In this document: positions 56,338-64,000 of the stretch, in pieces
Numbering within the stretch: position 1 is the stretch's first letter
Layout: each line of letters opens with the position of its first letter
Assembly: GCA_015075635.1 (NCBI GenBank)
Contig: JABTUA010000003.1
Location: 124,001 to 188,000 of the forward strand
Length of the DNA stretch: 64,000 nucleotides
Direction: 5' to 3'
Source: Polyangiaceae bacterium
Lineage (GTDB): Bacteria; Myxococcota_A; Polyangia; Polyangiales; Polyangiaceae
Made by a program: the position numbers and the translations under genes
The notes under the pieces: generated by a model
The model's input: the letters and a program-made list of their open reading frames with translations, nothing else
Database searches by the model: none
Told to the model about the DNA's origin: nothing

Positions 56338-57347
56338 TCTTTCAGCCACTGATCGAGCTCGGGCGCGAGGAGCTGCTTCATCTCCGGTTCGTTCATGTTC
56401 GCCTTGGTCACGAGCTTGCTGCCGGTGTCGATGCGGCGCTCGACCTTCTCGCCCTTCAGGTGCTGCACCATGGTCTTCACCGCCAGGTAGCCCATGTTGA
56501 ACGGGTCTTGGAGCACCAGGCCCTCGATGCCACCGCTCTGGACTCCGGCCACCAGCTTCTCCGAGGCGTCGAAGCCCACGAAGCTGAGCTTGCCCGCGAG
56601 GTTCGCCTTCTCGACGGCGCGCAGCATGCCGAAGGTGGTGGACTCGTTCGGGGTGAACACGCCGGCCACCTTGCCGTCCGCCGCGCCCTGCGCGAGCAAC
56701 AGGCTCTCGCTGGCCTTGTGCGCGGTCTCAGTGGTCGCGCCGCCGTATTGGTTGTCGGAGAGGATCTTCACCCCGGCGGCCTTCAGCGCCGCGAGACAGC
56801 CCTCCTCGCGATGATTGGTGCTGGCCGATCCCTCTTGATAGCGGAGCACGATGGCCCCGCCTTTGTCCTTCACCCGGCTGGCCAGGTGCGCGCAGCCGAG
56901 CTTGCCGGCGGCGCGGTTGTCCGTGGCGACGAAGCTCACGTGATCCTCCGACGCCAGGTCGGAGTCGAAGATCACGACCGGGATTTTTGCGTCCTTCGCC
57001 GACTTCACGCTGGAGACCAGCGCCTTGTCGTTGAGCGGCGCGAGCACGATGCCGGACACGCCCTGGGCGGTGAAGCTCTGGACCAGGTCGATCTGCTGCT
57101 TCAGATCGTCCTCCTTCAGCGGCCCCTTCCAGACGATGTCGACGCCGAGCTCACGCGAGGCCTTCACCGCGCCGGCGTGCACGCTCTTCCAGAACTCGTG
57201 GGTCGTGCCCTTGGGGATGACGGCGATGCGGAGTCGCTTGTTGTTCGTGCCGCCCTCCATGCTGTCCCACTTGTCGCGTTTGCACCCGGAGAGTGCCAGC
57301 GAAAGCAGCCCCACGAAGACCATTGCCCTTCCCACGCCGCTCGACAT
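56334..57347 (-). CDS. Sugar-binding lipoprotein, periplasmic-binding-protein type 1
   Basis: 337 residues. Lipobox LLSLALSGC, then the LacI/RbsB-like fold: RLRIAVIPKGTTHEFWKSVH, DLVQSFTAQGVSGIVLAPLN, IPVVIFDSDLASED, GVFTPNESTTFGMLRAV, SFVGFDASEKLVAGVQSGG. It captures the sugar outside the inner membrane and hands it to the importer. First gene of the transporter operon; 13 bases from the preceding lipoprotein stop. Confidence 0.92.
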   Translation of the reverse strand: MSSGVGRAMVFVGLLSLALSGCKRDKWDSMEGGTNNKRLRIAVIPKGTTHEFWKSVHAGAVKASRELGVDIVWKGPLKEDDLKQQIDLVQSFTAQGVSGIVLAPLNDKALVSSVKSAKDAKIPVVIFDSDLASEDHVSFVATDNRAAGKLGCAHLASRVKDKGGAIVLRYQEGSASTNHREEGCLAALKAAGVKILSDNQYGGATTETAHKASESLLLAQGAADGKVAGVFTPNESTTFGMLRAVEKANLAGKLSFVGFDASEKLVAGVQSGGIEGLVLQDPFNMGYLAVKTMVQHLKGEKVERRIDTGSKLVTKANMNEPEMKQLLAPELDQWLKE

Positions 57348-57360
57348 CGGCGGGAGGGTA

Positions 57361-58122
57361 TCAGTCTTCGCAGGGGAGCGTGCAGACGCAGATGTGATTG
57401 TCGAGGCACTTGAAGTTCTTCGGGCACGGCGTCGTCTCGCAGGCCGACGGGAATCCTCTCGCGCCGTTGCAGACGTCTTCGCACCTGGGCTTTCCGGTCT
57501 TTGGGGCCGCGCCGCTCTCGCCGGCTCCGGCTCCGGCGTCGAAGTAGATGCCTGGTGCGGGGGCGCCCTTGGGCCAAGTCGCGGTGAGCACGCGCTTGCC
57601 GCGCGCGCTCCAAGTGAAGGCGACCTTGGCGTCCATGCTCTCGCGCAGCGGAAGCACGATGCTGGCGACGCCCTTTGCCTCGTAGGTGAAGTACTCCGGG
57701 TTCTTGGCCTTGGGCTCGACGATGCTCACGGTCTGGATCTGCGGTCCGGAGCTGCCGCTCGTGCGGCAGCTCACGCGCAACCACTCGCGCACCCGCTTGG
57801 TCTCGCAGCCCAGCGGCCCGGAGTGCCGGACCGTGATCTCCGAAGCCGCGTTCCACTCGGCGACGCTCGGCGGCTTGCTGCGCTCCGTCGGGATGCCCTT
57901 GGGCACGATCTCCTTGGCGATGGCTTCGAGCTCCGGCGTGTTCACTTCTGCTGCGCCGGGCTGGCCGCTGGCTGCGGCGGCGGGCGCCGCGCTCGAGGCA
58001 GCGGGCGCCGCGGCGGCGCTGGCGGTGGAGGAGGGGGCGGAGCCTTCGGCGCCTTGCTTGCAGGCGAGCAGGCCGAGCAGCGCCAGGCAGAGCGGCTGCA
58101 GTGGGGTTCGAGTGAGTAGCAT
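57361..58122 (-). CDS. Lipoprotein of unknown function
   Basis: 253 residues, ATG 58122, signal ending LLGLLAC. Ala/Ser/Pro linker to about residue 60, then a beta domain beginning TPELEAIAKEIVP and TVRHSGPLGCETKRVREWLRV split over the next strands, followed by FTWSARGKRVLTATWPKG, and a Cys-rich tail (CEDVCNGARG, CETTPCPKNFKCLDNHICVC). It precedes the sugar-binding protein by 13 bases, but need not be functionally linked. No family recognised. Confidence 0.8.
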   Translation of the reverse strand: MLLTRTPLQPLCLALLGLLACKQGAEGSAPSSTASAAAAPAASSAAPAAAASGQPGAAEVNTPELEAIAKEIVPKGIPTERSKPPSVAEWNAASEITVRHSGPLGCETKRVREWLRVSCRTSGSSGPQIQTVSIVEPKAKNPEYFTYEAKGVASIVLPLRESMDAKVAFTWSARGKRVLTATWPKGAPAPGIYFDAGAGAGESGAAPKTGKPRCEDVCNGARGFPSACETTPCPKNFKCLDNHICVCTLPCED

Positions 58123-58213
58123 CCCATCGTTTCTAGCCAAGGCTCCGCTGGGTGGAAAGCCGGCCGGCCGCAGGACATTTGACCGGAGGCGGGGCGCATG
58201 AGAAGCCTGCCCG

Positions 58214-59101
58214 ATGCACTTCAGCCTTCGTCCCTTGCTCTGCTCGTTCCCTTTGGCTCTCGCGCTCGCCGTCGCCTGCGGCGGTGACTCGGAGAGCTCG
58301 TCCGGTGGCGGCGGAGGCTCCGGCGGCGCCACCGGCGGTAGCGGCGGCGCAGCGACCGGCGGCAGCGGCGGTAGCGGCGGCGCCACGGGCGGCAGCGGCG
58401 GCGCCACGGGCGGCAGCGGCGGCGCCACGGGCGGCAGCGCAGGCGCCTCCGGTGGCAGCGCAGGCGCCGACGCCTCCACGGGCGGGGCGGCTGGAACGGA
58501 CGCCGGGACGGACGCGCCCGTGGACGTGGGCCCAGACGCCGACCCCGCTTGCGCTACCATTCCCCAGACCGCAACGGTCAAGGCGCACCTCAAGATCACC
58601 GCCGACAACGAGTGCGAGGTGTTCGTGAACGGCACCAGCGTCGGCACCACCAACAACTGGGCCTCGGCCGTCACCATCGACGTGTCCCTGAACGTCCACC
58701 CCAGCAAGAAGAACGTGATCGCGGTGAAGGGCACCAACACCTCGAGTCAGGCCGGCAACGATCGGGGCATCATCGGCGAGCTGACCATCGACGTGGCAGA
58801 CGCCGGGACCGCCGCGCTGGTCTTGACCAATGCCTCGTGGAAGGCGTCGAAGACCCTGGTGGCCGGCTGGACCGACGTGACGTTCGACGACTCGACCTGG
58901 ATGGCCGCAACCGAGATCGCCAACCACGGGGACGGTCCTTGGGGGAACATCCTGACGACCACCGGCGCCAAGTGGATCTGGACCGGGCTCATCCCGGCCG
59001 CCGTGAGCGACAAGCCGAACCTGGAGGACGCCTACGTGCGGCGAGCGTTCTACTTCGACGTCAGCGGAGCGGGGATTTCGAGTCAACCCGGCTGCCCGTG
59101 A
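58214..59101 (+). CDS. Lipoprotein with Gly/Ser repeats and two carbohydrate-binding-like domains
   Basis: 295 residues. Lipobox ALALAVACG, then GGS/GGAT repeats to about residue 95 (three perfect 21-bp DNA repeats). The rest has two beta domains resembling galactose-binding or CBM-like modules: KAHLKITADNECEVFVNGTS and KASKTLVAGWTDVTFDDSTW, probably exposed on the surface. Similar proteins in myxobacteria are annotated only as lipoproteins. Alone, with no operon partner evident. Confidence 0.82.
   Translation: MHFSLRPLLCSFPLALALAVACGGDSESSSGGGGGSGGATGGSGGAATGGSGGSGGATGGSGGATGGSGGATGGSAGASGGSAGADASTGGAAGTDAGTDAPVDVGPDADPACATIPQTATVKAHLKITADNECEVFVNGTSVGTTNNWASAVTIDVSLNVHPSKKNVIAVKGTNTSSQAGNDRGIIGELTIDVADAGTAALVLTNASWKASKTLVAGWTDVTFDDSTWMAATEIANHGDGPWGNILTTTGAKWIWTGLIPAAVSDKPNLEDAYVRRAFYFDVSGAGISSQPGCP
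58376..58438 (+). repeat. Three perfect 21-bp tandem repeats
   Basis: A 21-base unit beginning GGCGGCGCCACGGGCGGCAG (58376-58396, 58397-58417, 58418-58438) repeats exactly three times and encodes the GGATGGS spacer of the lipoprotein. In-frame slippage would vary linker length. Confidence 0.9.
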
Positions 59102-59133
59102 GCTTCACCCTGAGCACCCCGACAGAGCACTTG

Positions 59134-59526
59134 TCAGCCGCGTCCCACGCACCTCGTGCAGTCGCACTCTGGCTGCACCGGGCCATCCGGGATCTCGGCG
59201 CCGCATTGCGTGCAGTCCCTGGGGAACAGGCCGGCGAAGTAGCGCGTGTAGGACTGCACCAGCGGGCCGTCCACGATCGACAGGCCGCACTCCGGGCACA
59301 CGCAGTCACGGACGCCGAGCCAGACCACGAGCGGCGGTAGCGGCAAGAGCGGCAGGGCGACGATCGAGGCCACGGGCTCGAAGATCACGAGCCCGGCGAA
59401 GAAGAGCACGCAGGCCCAGAGCAGCAGGTTGTAGAACAGCGTCTGACGCCGGTAGCTCTTCCAGCCGGGGTGCAGCGGCCGGGCTGGAATGTGCTCGGGA
59501 CGTGGGGCGGAACGATACGGGTTCAT
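59134..59526 (-). CDS. Small membrane protein with zinc-ribbon-like tail
   Basis: 130 residues, ATG 59526. Two TM helices at about 33-50 and 52-74 (LLLWACVLFFAGLVIFEP and VASIVALPLLPLPPLVVWLG), then two Cys-x-x-Cys knuckles, CPECGLS and CTQCGAE, and a last CDCTRC. This is a membrane-bound zinc ribbon of unknown role. It is separated from the next upstream gene by 9 bases. Confidence 0.72.
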   Translation of the reverse strand: MNPYRSAPRPEHIPARPLHPGWKSYRRQTLFYNLLLWACVLFFAGLVIFEPVASIVALPLLPLPPLVVWLGVRDCVCPECGLSIVDGPLVQSYTRYFAGLFPRDCTQCGAEIPDGPVQPECDCTRCVGRG

Positions 59527-59535
59527 GCGAGGCTC

Positions 59536-60495
59536 TCACTTGTCGTAGGTGCCGTACTGCCGGGCACGGAACAGGTTGTCGCGGGCGGCGTCTCTGGCGG
59601 CGTCGCGGTGGTCGGCTCCCGGCGCCGCGGGTTGCGCGCCGCGCGCGAGCGCGCCTCGCTCCATGCGGACCCCGAGCGGAACGTCGAGGACCTGGCCGGC
59701 CTGGTACATGCCATCCAGGATCTGGTAGTCCTCGCGGTCGAGCTCGCGGCCGTGGAGCCCGGCGGCAAGGCCCTTGCTCGCCGCGATGATGGGCGCGATC
59801 ACGCCCGAGCTCCGCACGGCATCGAGCGAGCGGTCATAACGTGCGAGGCGCTGAGCGAAGCGCTCCGCGGTGGAGCCGATGTCACCGGCGAGCGCGGGTT
59901 TGGCTGCGCTACCTCGTCTCGCGCCGGGGCCGCTGGCGCGCCCGAGCAAGCCTTCGTAGGCGAACTTTGCAGCGTCGAAGTCGGCGTTCAGATCGCGGAG
60001 CAGCGCCTTGGCAACCGAGGCCTGACGCTCCGCGTGCCAAACGGCGCCACCGAGCCCTTCGCGGAAGAGGCCGCGCTTGGCGTCGTCGAGGGAGCTCTTG
60101 CGCAGCGCGGCCGCGGCTCCCGTCCAGTGCCGGATGCTGCGCTCGAGCTCTGCCTTCGCCTGCCCGTGCTTCGCTTCGAGGGCCTCGATGCGCTTGCCCG
60201 CCTCGAAGCGCGTGGCCACCGGCGCCGCGGGCTCGAGCGCCGAAGTCATCGGCTTCACCACTGGCTTGCCAAGGGCGTTGCGGATCGCAGCCTCGTCGCT
60301 CTGGGTTGCGGCCGGCGGAGGGGCCGTCGGGGCCTTCTTGTACGTGAAGAAGGGTGACGGCAGCGCTCGCTTGGCCAGTGGGCTCAACGGAGCGGGCTCG
60401 GGACGCGGCTTCTTGGGCGCGGGCTGTGCCGCAGGCTCCGGCTCCGAGTCCCGCGGTACGGCGGCGGGCTCACGGCGTTCGATGCGGGGACCCAT
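59536..60495 (-). CDS. Helical protein of unknown function
   Basis: 319 residues with a Pro/Glu/Lys-rich N-terminus of about 75 residues and a mostly alpha-helical remainder (for example RIEALEAKHGQAKAELERSI and SVAKALLRDLNADFDAAKFA). No signal peptide or TM segment, so cytoplasmic. The ending and charge pattern do not match a known domain. It lies 9 bases upstream of the small zinc-ribbon membrane gene, so the two probably form an operon. Confidence 0.68.
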   Translation of the reverse strand: MGPRIERREPAAVPRDSEPEPAAQPAPKKPRPEPAPLSPLAKRALPSPFFTYKKAPTAPPPAATQSDEAAIRNALGKPVVKPMTSALEPAAPVATRFEAGKRIEALEAKHGQAKAELERSIRHWTGAAAALRKSSLDDAKRGLFREGLGGAVWHAERQASVAKALLRDLNADFDAAKFAYEGLLGRASGPGARRGSAAKPALAGDIGSTAERFAQRLARYDRSLDAVRSSGVIAPIIAASKGLAAGLHGRELDREDYQILDGMYQAGQVLDVPLGVRMERGALARGAQPAAPGADHRDAARDAARDNLFRARQYGTYDK

Positions 60496-60563
60496 GGCGC
60501 CCCATCGGCAGCTGGCCGGCCCGAGTTGCGAGGAATCTCGAGCTCACGCGCTCGTGGTCTTGC

Positions 60564-60821
60564 TCACTCCGGGAACGTCTCCCACTGCCCGATGGCGCGG
60601 CGCTTCCTTGCCTTGGCCACCGTGAAGGCGTCCAGGGCGACGATGGCGCTGACGATGTAGCCCACGCCGCAGGAGGCGATCACCAGCGCCATGATCACGA
60701 GCCCTTTGGCGACCTGGCCCAGGATCACGTGACCGAGCCCGGGGGCGAAGACGCTGATCACGACCGCCAGGATGTCGGTGCCGTCGAGCTCGCTCTGCAT
60801 GGGGGATGGGAGCGCTTCCAT
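60564..60821 (-). CDS. Small TM2-like membrane protein
   Basis: 85 residues from ATG 60821 (ATG 60800 is an alternative start). Two TM helices around a GHVILGQVAKGLVIMALVI loop and ending in a basic tail, reminiscent of TM2-type domains. Transcribed away from the nuo block, about 217 bases from nuoJ, so the region between could contain both promoters. No function known. Confidence 0.6.
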   Translation of the reverse strand: MEALPSPMQSELDGTDILAVVISVFAPGLGHVILGQVAKGLVIMALVIASCGVGYIVSAIVALDAFTVAKARKRRAIGQWETFPE

Positions 60822-61038
60822 TTCGGTTCTCTCTCTGCCTTTCGCGGTGCGGCCGTCCGGGGCCGTCCAGGACCAGTTCGGGGCGGGCGGTGGGGATATT
60901 TCGAAGCACCCGGCGCCGGCTGAGCGGGCTGCCGGGCCGAAATCCCCGCGCGCCGCGAATTGACGAGAAAATCCCGAGAAAAGGGGCTGACGGCGCGGCG
61001 AGCCGGGGAGTACCCTCCGCCCCCGCCCGGCCCCAGAC

Positions 61039-61581
61039 ATGGACCCCATCGCATTCGGCATCGTCGCGGCCTGCCTGCTCCTCGCGGCGCTCTGCGTCGT
61101 GACCAGCAAGAACCTGGTCCACGCGGTGCTCTGGCTCGCGCTGACCCTGGCCACCACGGCGGTGCTGTTCGTGCTGCTCCAGGCGCCGTTCCTCGCCGGC
61201 ATCCAGATCCTGCTCTACACCGGCGGCGTCATCACGCTGATGCTGTTCGGCGTGATGCTGACCCGGCGGCAGGAGAGCGTCTTCATCGAGAACGAGACCT
61301 CCCCGCGGCGGAGGGTCCCGGCAATCCTGGCGGCGGCGGTGCTGTTCGGGGTCATCACGTCGGCGACCTACCGGACCCCCGGGCTGCCCGCGGGTCCCGG
61401 GCGCAACGTCGGCGCCGACGAGATCGGCAAGGCCTTCCTGACCGAGCACCTGCTCGCGTTCGAGGTGCTGAGCATCCTGCTCTTGATCGCCATGATCGGC
61501 GCCATCGTGCTGGCGCGCAAAGCGGACTTCGGCAAGGAGCGGGAGCGCGTGATCCCGGTCCGCGGCGAGAAGGCGACTTGA
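61039..61581 (+). CDS. nuoJ: NADH-quinone oxidoreductase subunit J
   Basis: 180 residues with five TM helices and the NuoJ core HAVLWLALTLATTAVLFVLL followed by FLAGIQILLYTGGVITLMLF. Inner-membrane proton-pumping part of complex I. Its stop shares a base with nuoK ATG (TGATG). No nuoA-I genes precede it in this window: upstream genes read the other way, so this is the start of a separate transcription unit for the membrane arm. Confidence 0.95.
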   Translation: MDPIAFGIVAACLLLAALCVVTSKNLVHAVLWLALTLATTAVLFVLLQAPFLAGIQILLYTGGVITLMLFGVMLTRRQESVFIENETSPRRRVPAILAAAVLFGVITSATYRTPGLPAGPGRNVGADEIGKAFLTEHLLAFEVLSILLLIAMIGAIVLARKADFGKERERVIPVRGEKAT

Positions 61582-61886
61582 TGCCGCTCCAGCCGCTCCT
61601 GCTCCTGTCCGCGGCGCTGTTCTGCGTGGGCATCTACGGCGTGGTCTCGCGCCGTAACGCCGTCGGCATCCTGCTCAGCGTCGAGCTGATGATGAACGCC
61701 GTGAACATCAACCTGGTGGCGTTCTCTCACTACCGCGGCGACCACGTTGGCCAGACCTTCGCGGTCTTCTCCATCGCGCTCACCGTCGCCGAGGTCGTGG
61801 TGGGCCTCGCCCTGGTGATCTTGCTCTACCGATCACGCAAAGACGTCGTGGTGGACACCGCGCACGCGCTGGGAGAGCCGCGATGA
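61581..61886 (+). CDS. nuoK: NADH-quinone oxidoreductase subunit K
   Basis: 101 residues, three TM helices, the NuoK signature IGVVSRR-like GIYGVVSRRNAVGILLSVEL and MMNAVNINLVAFS with its membrane Glu, and a C-terminal LVILLYRSRKDV. Overlaps nuoL by ATGA. Part of the proton-channel region of complex I. Confidence 0.95.
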   Translation: MPLQPLLLLSAALFCVGIYGVVSRRNAVGILLSVELMMNAVNINLVAFSHYRGDHVGQTFAVFSIALTVAEVVVGLALVILLYRSRKDVVVDTAHALGEPR

Positions 61887-63706
61887 TCCTCGGCCTCACC
61901 CCCGTCGCCTGGGCTCTCGTCGCGCTCTTCGGACCCGTGGTCGCGGCGCTGATCATCGCCGTCGTTCCGCCGCTGCGGAAGGCGGGCAAGCCCGCCGCGT
62001 ACCTGGCGGTGGCGGCGGCTCTGCTGGCGTTCGTCGGCGCCGTCGCGCTCATGCTGCGCCAGCTCGGCGCGCCGGCGGACGCCATCGTCCAGACCACGCG
62101 CTGGCTGCCTTCCGGGGGCCAGACCATCGCCGAGATCGGCGTGCGCCTCGACGGCATCAGCGTGCCCATGCTGCTGGTCGTCACCACGGTGGCGCTCTCG
62201 GTGCAGGTCTTCTCGCTGGGCTACATGGCGGACGAGCCGCCCGCCGCCTTCGGGCGCTACTTCGGTTACCACTCGCTGTTCATCTTCAGCATGAACACGC
62301 TGGTGCTGGCGCCGAACGTGCTCCAGCTGTTCGCGGGCTGGGAGCTGGTGGGTCTGACCAGCTACTTGCTCATCGGCTTCTACTGGCAGAAGCAGACCGC
62401 GGCGCGGGCGGCGGTGAAGGCGTTCTGGACCACCAAGCTCGCGGACATGGGCTTCGTGGCGGGCGTGATCCTGCTGTTCGTCTCCACCGGCGGCTTCGCC
62501 TGGGCACCGCCGGCGGATCCCACGCTGCACATGTGGATCGGCTTCTGCCTGTTCCTGGGCGTGATGGGCAAGAGCGCGCAGTTCCCGCTGCACGTCTGGT
62601 TGCCCGACGCAATGGAGGGCCCCACCCCGGTCTCGGCGCTCCTGCACGCCGCCACCATGGTCGCCGCCGGCGTCTACCTGGTGGTGCGCGCCAACCCGCT
62701 GTTCCAGGCCGTGCCGGTGCGTGAGCTGATGACGTGGCTCGGCGCCTTCACCGCGCTCTTCGCCGCGATCGTCGCGGTGGTGCAGACCGACATCAAGAAG
62801 GTGCTCGCGTATTCGACCTGCTCGCAGCTCGGCTACATGGTCAGCGCCCTGGGCGCCGGCTCGCTGATGGGCGGGTACTTCCACCTGACCACCCACGCGG
62901 CCTTCAAGGCGCTTCTGTTCCTCGGCGCCGGCAGCGTCATCCACGCCGTGCACTCGAACGAGCTCCGGGACATGGGCTACCTCTGGCCCAAGATGAAGAT
63001 CACGGCGGTGACCTTCATCATCGGCGCGCTCGCGCTCAGCGGGGTGCCGGGCCTGGCCGGCTTCTTCAGCAAAGATCTGATCCTCGAAGCGCTGTACGAG
63101 AAGCGGCTCTGGGGCCCGCTCGGCATGCTGATGGCCGCGGCGTTCTTGACCGCCTTCTACATGGGCCGCGTGGTGTTCCTGGCGTTCTTCGGCAAGCGCA
63201 CCAAGAAGACGGAGCGCGCCCACGAGAGCGGCCCAGCCATGGCTGGGCCGCTGGTGCTCCTGGCGGTGCTCTCCGTCGCCGCTGGCTACTTCGGCAAGAG
63301 CTTCGCCGGGCTCTACGGCGTGGATTACCACTTCCACCTCGGTGCCGTCGGCGGCGTCGCCATCGTCCTCGGCCTGGGTGGCCTGATCCTCGCCTGGCTG
63401 GTCTACGGCAAGGGCTCGGTGCCGGAGTCGAGCTTCGCGTTCCTGGCGCCCGTGGGCCGGCTCGCGCGCTCCGGCGCGGTGGACAAGCTCTACCTGTTCG
63501 GGTTCCAGAAGCTGGCGCTGGGCTTGGCGAACGCCGTGGGTTGGTTCGACCGCTACGTCATCGACGGCGTGATGAACCTGCTCGGCTGGGCCACCATCAT
63601 GGGCGGCCGGCGCGTGCGGCGCATCCAGACCGGTAACGTCGCCGACTACGTCTACGCCGTCATCGCGGGCGCCGTGGTGCTCGCCACCTGGGGGATCCTC
63701 AGATGA
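61883..63706 (+). CDS. nuoL: NADH-quinone oxidoreductase subunit L
   Basis: 607 residues, about 16 TM helices. The antiporter-like core is clear: NVLQLFAGWELVGLTSYLLI, KSAQFPLHVWLPDAMEGPTP with the conserved Lys, VSALLHAATMVAAGVYLVVR, and DIKKVLAYSTCSQLGYMVSA. One of the three Mrp-like proton-pumping subunits of complex I. Overlaps nuoM by ATGA. Confidence 0.97.
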   Translation: MILGLTPVAWALVALFGPVVAALIIAVVPPLRKAGKPAAYLAVAAALLAFVGAVALMLRQLGAPADAIVQTTRWLPSGGQTIAEIGVRLDGISVPMLLVVTTVALSVQVFSLGYMADEPPAAFGRYFGYHSLFIFSMNTLVLAPNVLQLFAGWELVGLTSYLLIGFYWQKQTAARAAVKAFWTTKLADMGFVAGVILLFVSTGGFAWAPPADPTLHMWIGFCLFLGVMGKSAQFPLHVWLPDAMEGPTPVSALLHAATMVAAGVYLVVRANPLFQAVPVRELMTWLGAFTALFAAIVAVVQTDIKKVLAYSTCSQLGYMVSALGAGSLMGGYFHLTTHAAFKALLFLGAGSVIHAVHSNELRDMGYLWPKMKITAVTFIIGALALSGVPGLAGFFSKDLILEALYEKRLWGPLGMLMAAAFLTAFYMGRVVFLAFFGKRTKKTERAHESGPAMAGPLVLLAVLSVAAGYFGKSFAGLYGVDYHFHLGAVGGVAIVLGLGGLILAWLVYGKGSVPESSFAFLAPVGRLARSGAVDKLYLFGFQKLALGLANAVGWFDRYVIDGVMNLLGWATIMGGRRVRRIQTGNVADYVYAVIAGAVVLATWGILR

Positions 63707-64000
63707 TGGGTCTGCCCCTGCTCAGCCTGATCGTCGCGGCGCCCTTCGTGGCCGCCGTGCTGCTCTTCGCCATCCCGGACGCTCAGCGCCAGCTCGTGCG
63801 CTGGGTATCGTTGCTCGGCGCCACTGTCTCTCTGGTGGGCAGCGTGCAGGTCGCGCGGCTGTACGACATGGGCAAGGGCGGCCTCCAGCTCGCGGAGCGC
63901 TACCCGCTGGTGCCCAGCCTGGGCATCGAGCTCAGCCTGGCCGTGGACGGCTGGGGCGTGTCGCTGCTGCTGCTCACCGGCATCATCATCTTCGCGGGGG
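63703..64000 (+). CDS. nuoM: NADH-quinone oxidoreductase subunit M, N-terminal part
   Basis: The first 99 codons are in the window; the gene continues past the end. Begins MMGLPLLSLIVAAPFVAAVL, and contains LGIELSLAVDGWGVSLLLLT, matching the start of the NuoM family. A second ATG at 63706 could also serve as start. Overlap with nuoL shows continued translational coupling. Confidence 0.93.
   Translation, partial: MMGLPLLSLIVAAPFVAAVLLFAIPDAQRQLVRWVSLLGATVSLVGSVQVARLYDMGKGGLQLAERYPLVPSLGIELSLAVDGWGVSLLLLTGIIIFAG

Overview
This 64 kb window has very high G+C, strong GC bias at third codon positions and dense coding on both strands with many 4-base start/stop overlaps. The gene content points to a large-genome member of the Myxococcota, probably class Polyangia: two Hanks-type Ser/Thr kinases with a TM segment and PEGA-like tail, about fifteen lipoproteins (three with Gly/Ser-rich linkers behind the lipid anchor), an ECF sigma factor with an NrsF-type membrane anti-sigma, HD-GYP signalling, an AgmX/PglI-like protein and an orphan type III secretion rod-like protein. 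The genus cannot be fixed from sequence alone. No rRNA, tRNA, CRISPR array, insertion sequence or prophage was seen, so this looks like ordinary chromosome.

Layout. 1-1.1 kb: end of an arsenic operon (ACR3 efflux pump, ArsC). 1.1-5.6 kb: lipoproteins, a Uma2 nuclease and a decayed chimera of two alkaline-phosphatase-type genes. 5.6-10.8 kb: a potassium block with a short KdpD sensor, a frameshifted KdpE regulator and a Kup transporter with a Pro/Glu-rich N-terminal extension. 11-15.9 kb: DUF202 protein, OmpA-like lipoprotein, then a sigma/NrsF/thioredoxin operon. 16-20.4 kb: a tight cluster of TPR lipoprotein, membrane protein, ABC-ATPase homologue with every nucleotide-binding motif lost, and a permease-like protein. 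20.4-28.6 kb: DUF3105 lipoprotein, PilZ-like/receiver protein, LolC/E permease with a large insertion, Ser/Thr kinase, CCA-type nucleotidyltransferase and an alpha/beta-hydrolase lipoprotein.

28.9-39.0 kb is a long minus-strand run: mnmA, two envelope proteins, the second Ser/Thr kinase, a repeat lipoprotein, a small Cys-rich protein, tilS and ftsH. 39.1-46.7 kb holds a SctI/FliE-like rod protein facing a FliA/WhiG-like sigma factor, a CPBP protease, a fused rRNA m5U-methyltransferase/pseudouridine synthase, a REC-GAF-HD-GYP protein, lipB and a DUF2062-methyltransferase fusion. 46.8-60.8 kb carries an M23 peptidase, a quinone-oxidoreductase-like enzyme, an FGGY pentulose kinase and a three-gene sugar ABC transporter that probably supplies it, plus lipoproteins. 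61.0-64 kb is nuoJKLM, running off the end.

The least explained items are the pseudo-ATPase ABC cluster, the rRNA methyltransferase/pseudouridine synthase fusion, the DUF2062-methyltransferase whose tail is antisense to lipB, the orphan secretion-rod gene, and the potassium region, where the regulator is broken but a candidate operator in front of kup persists.
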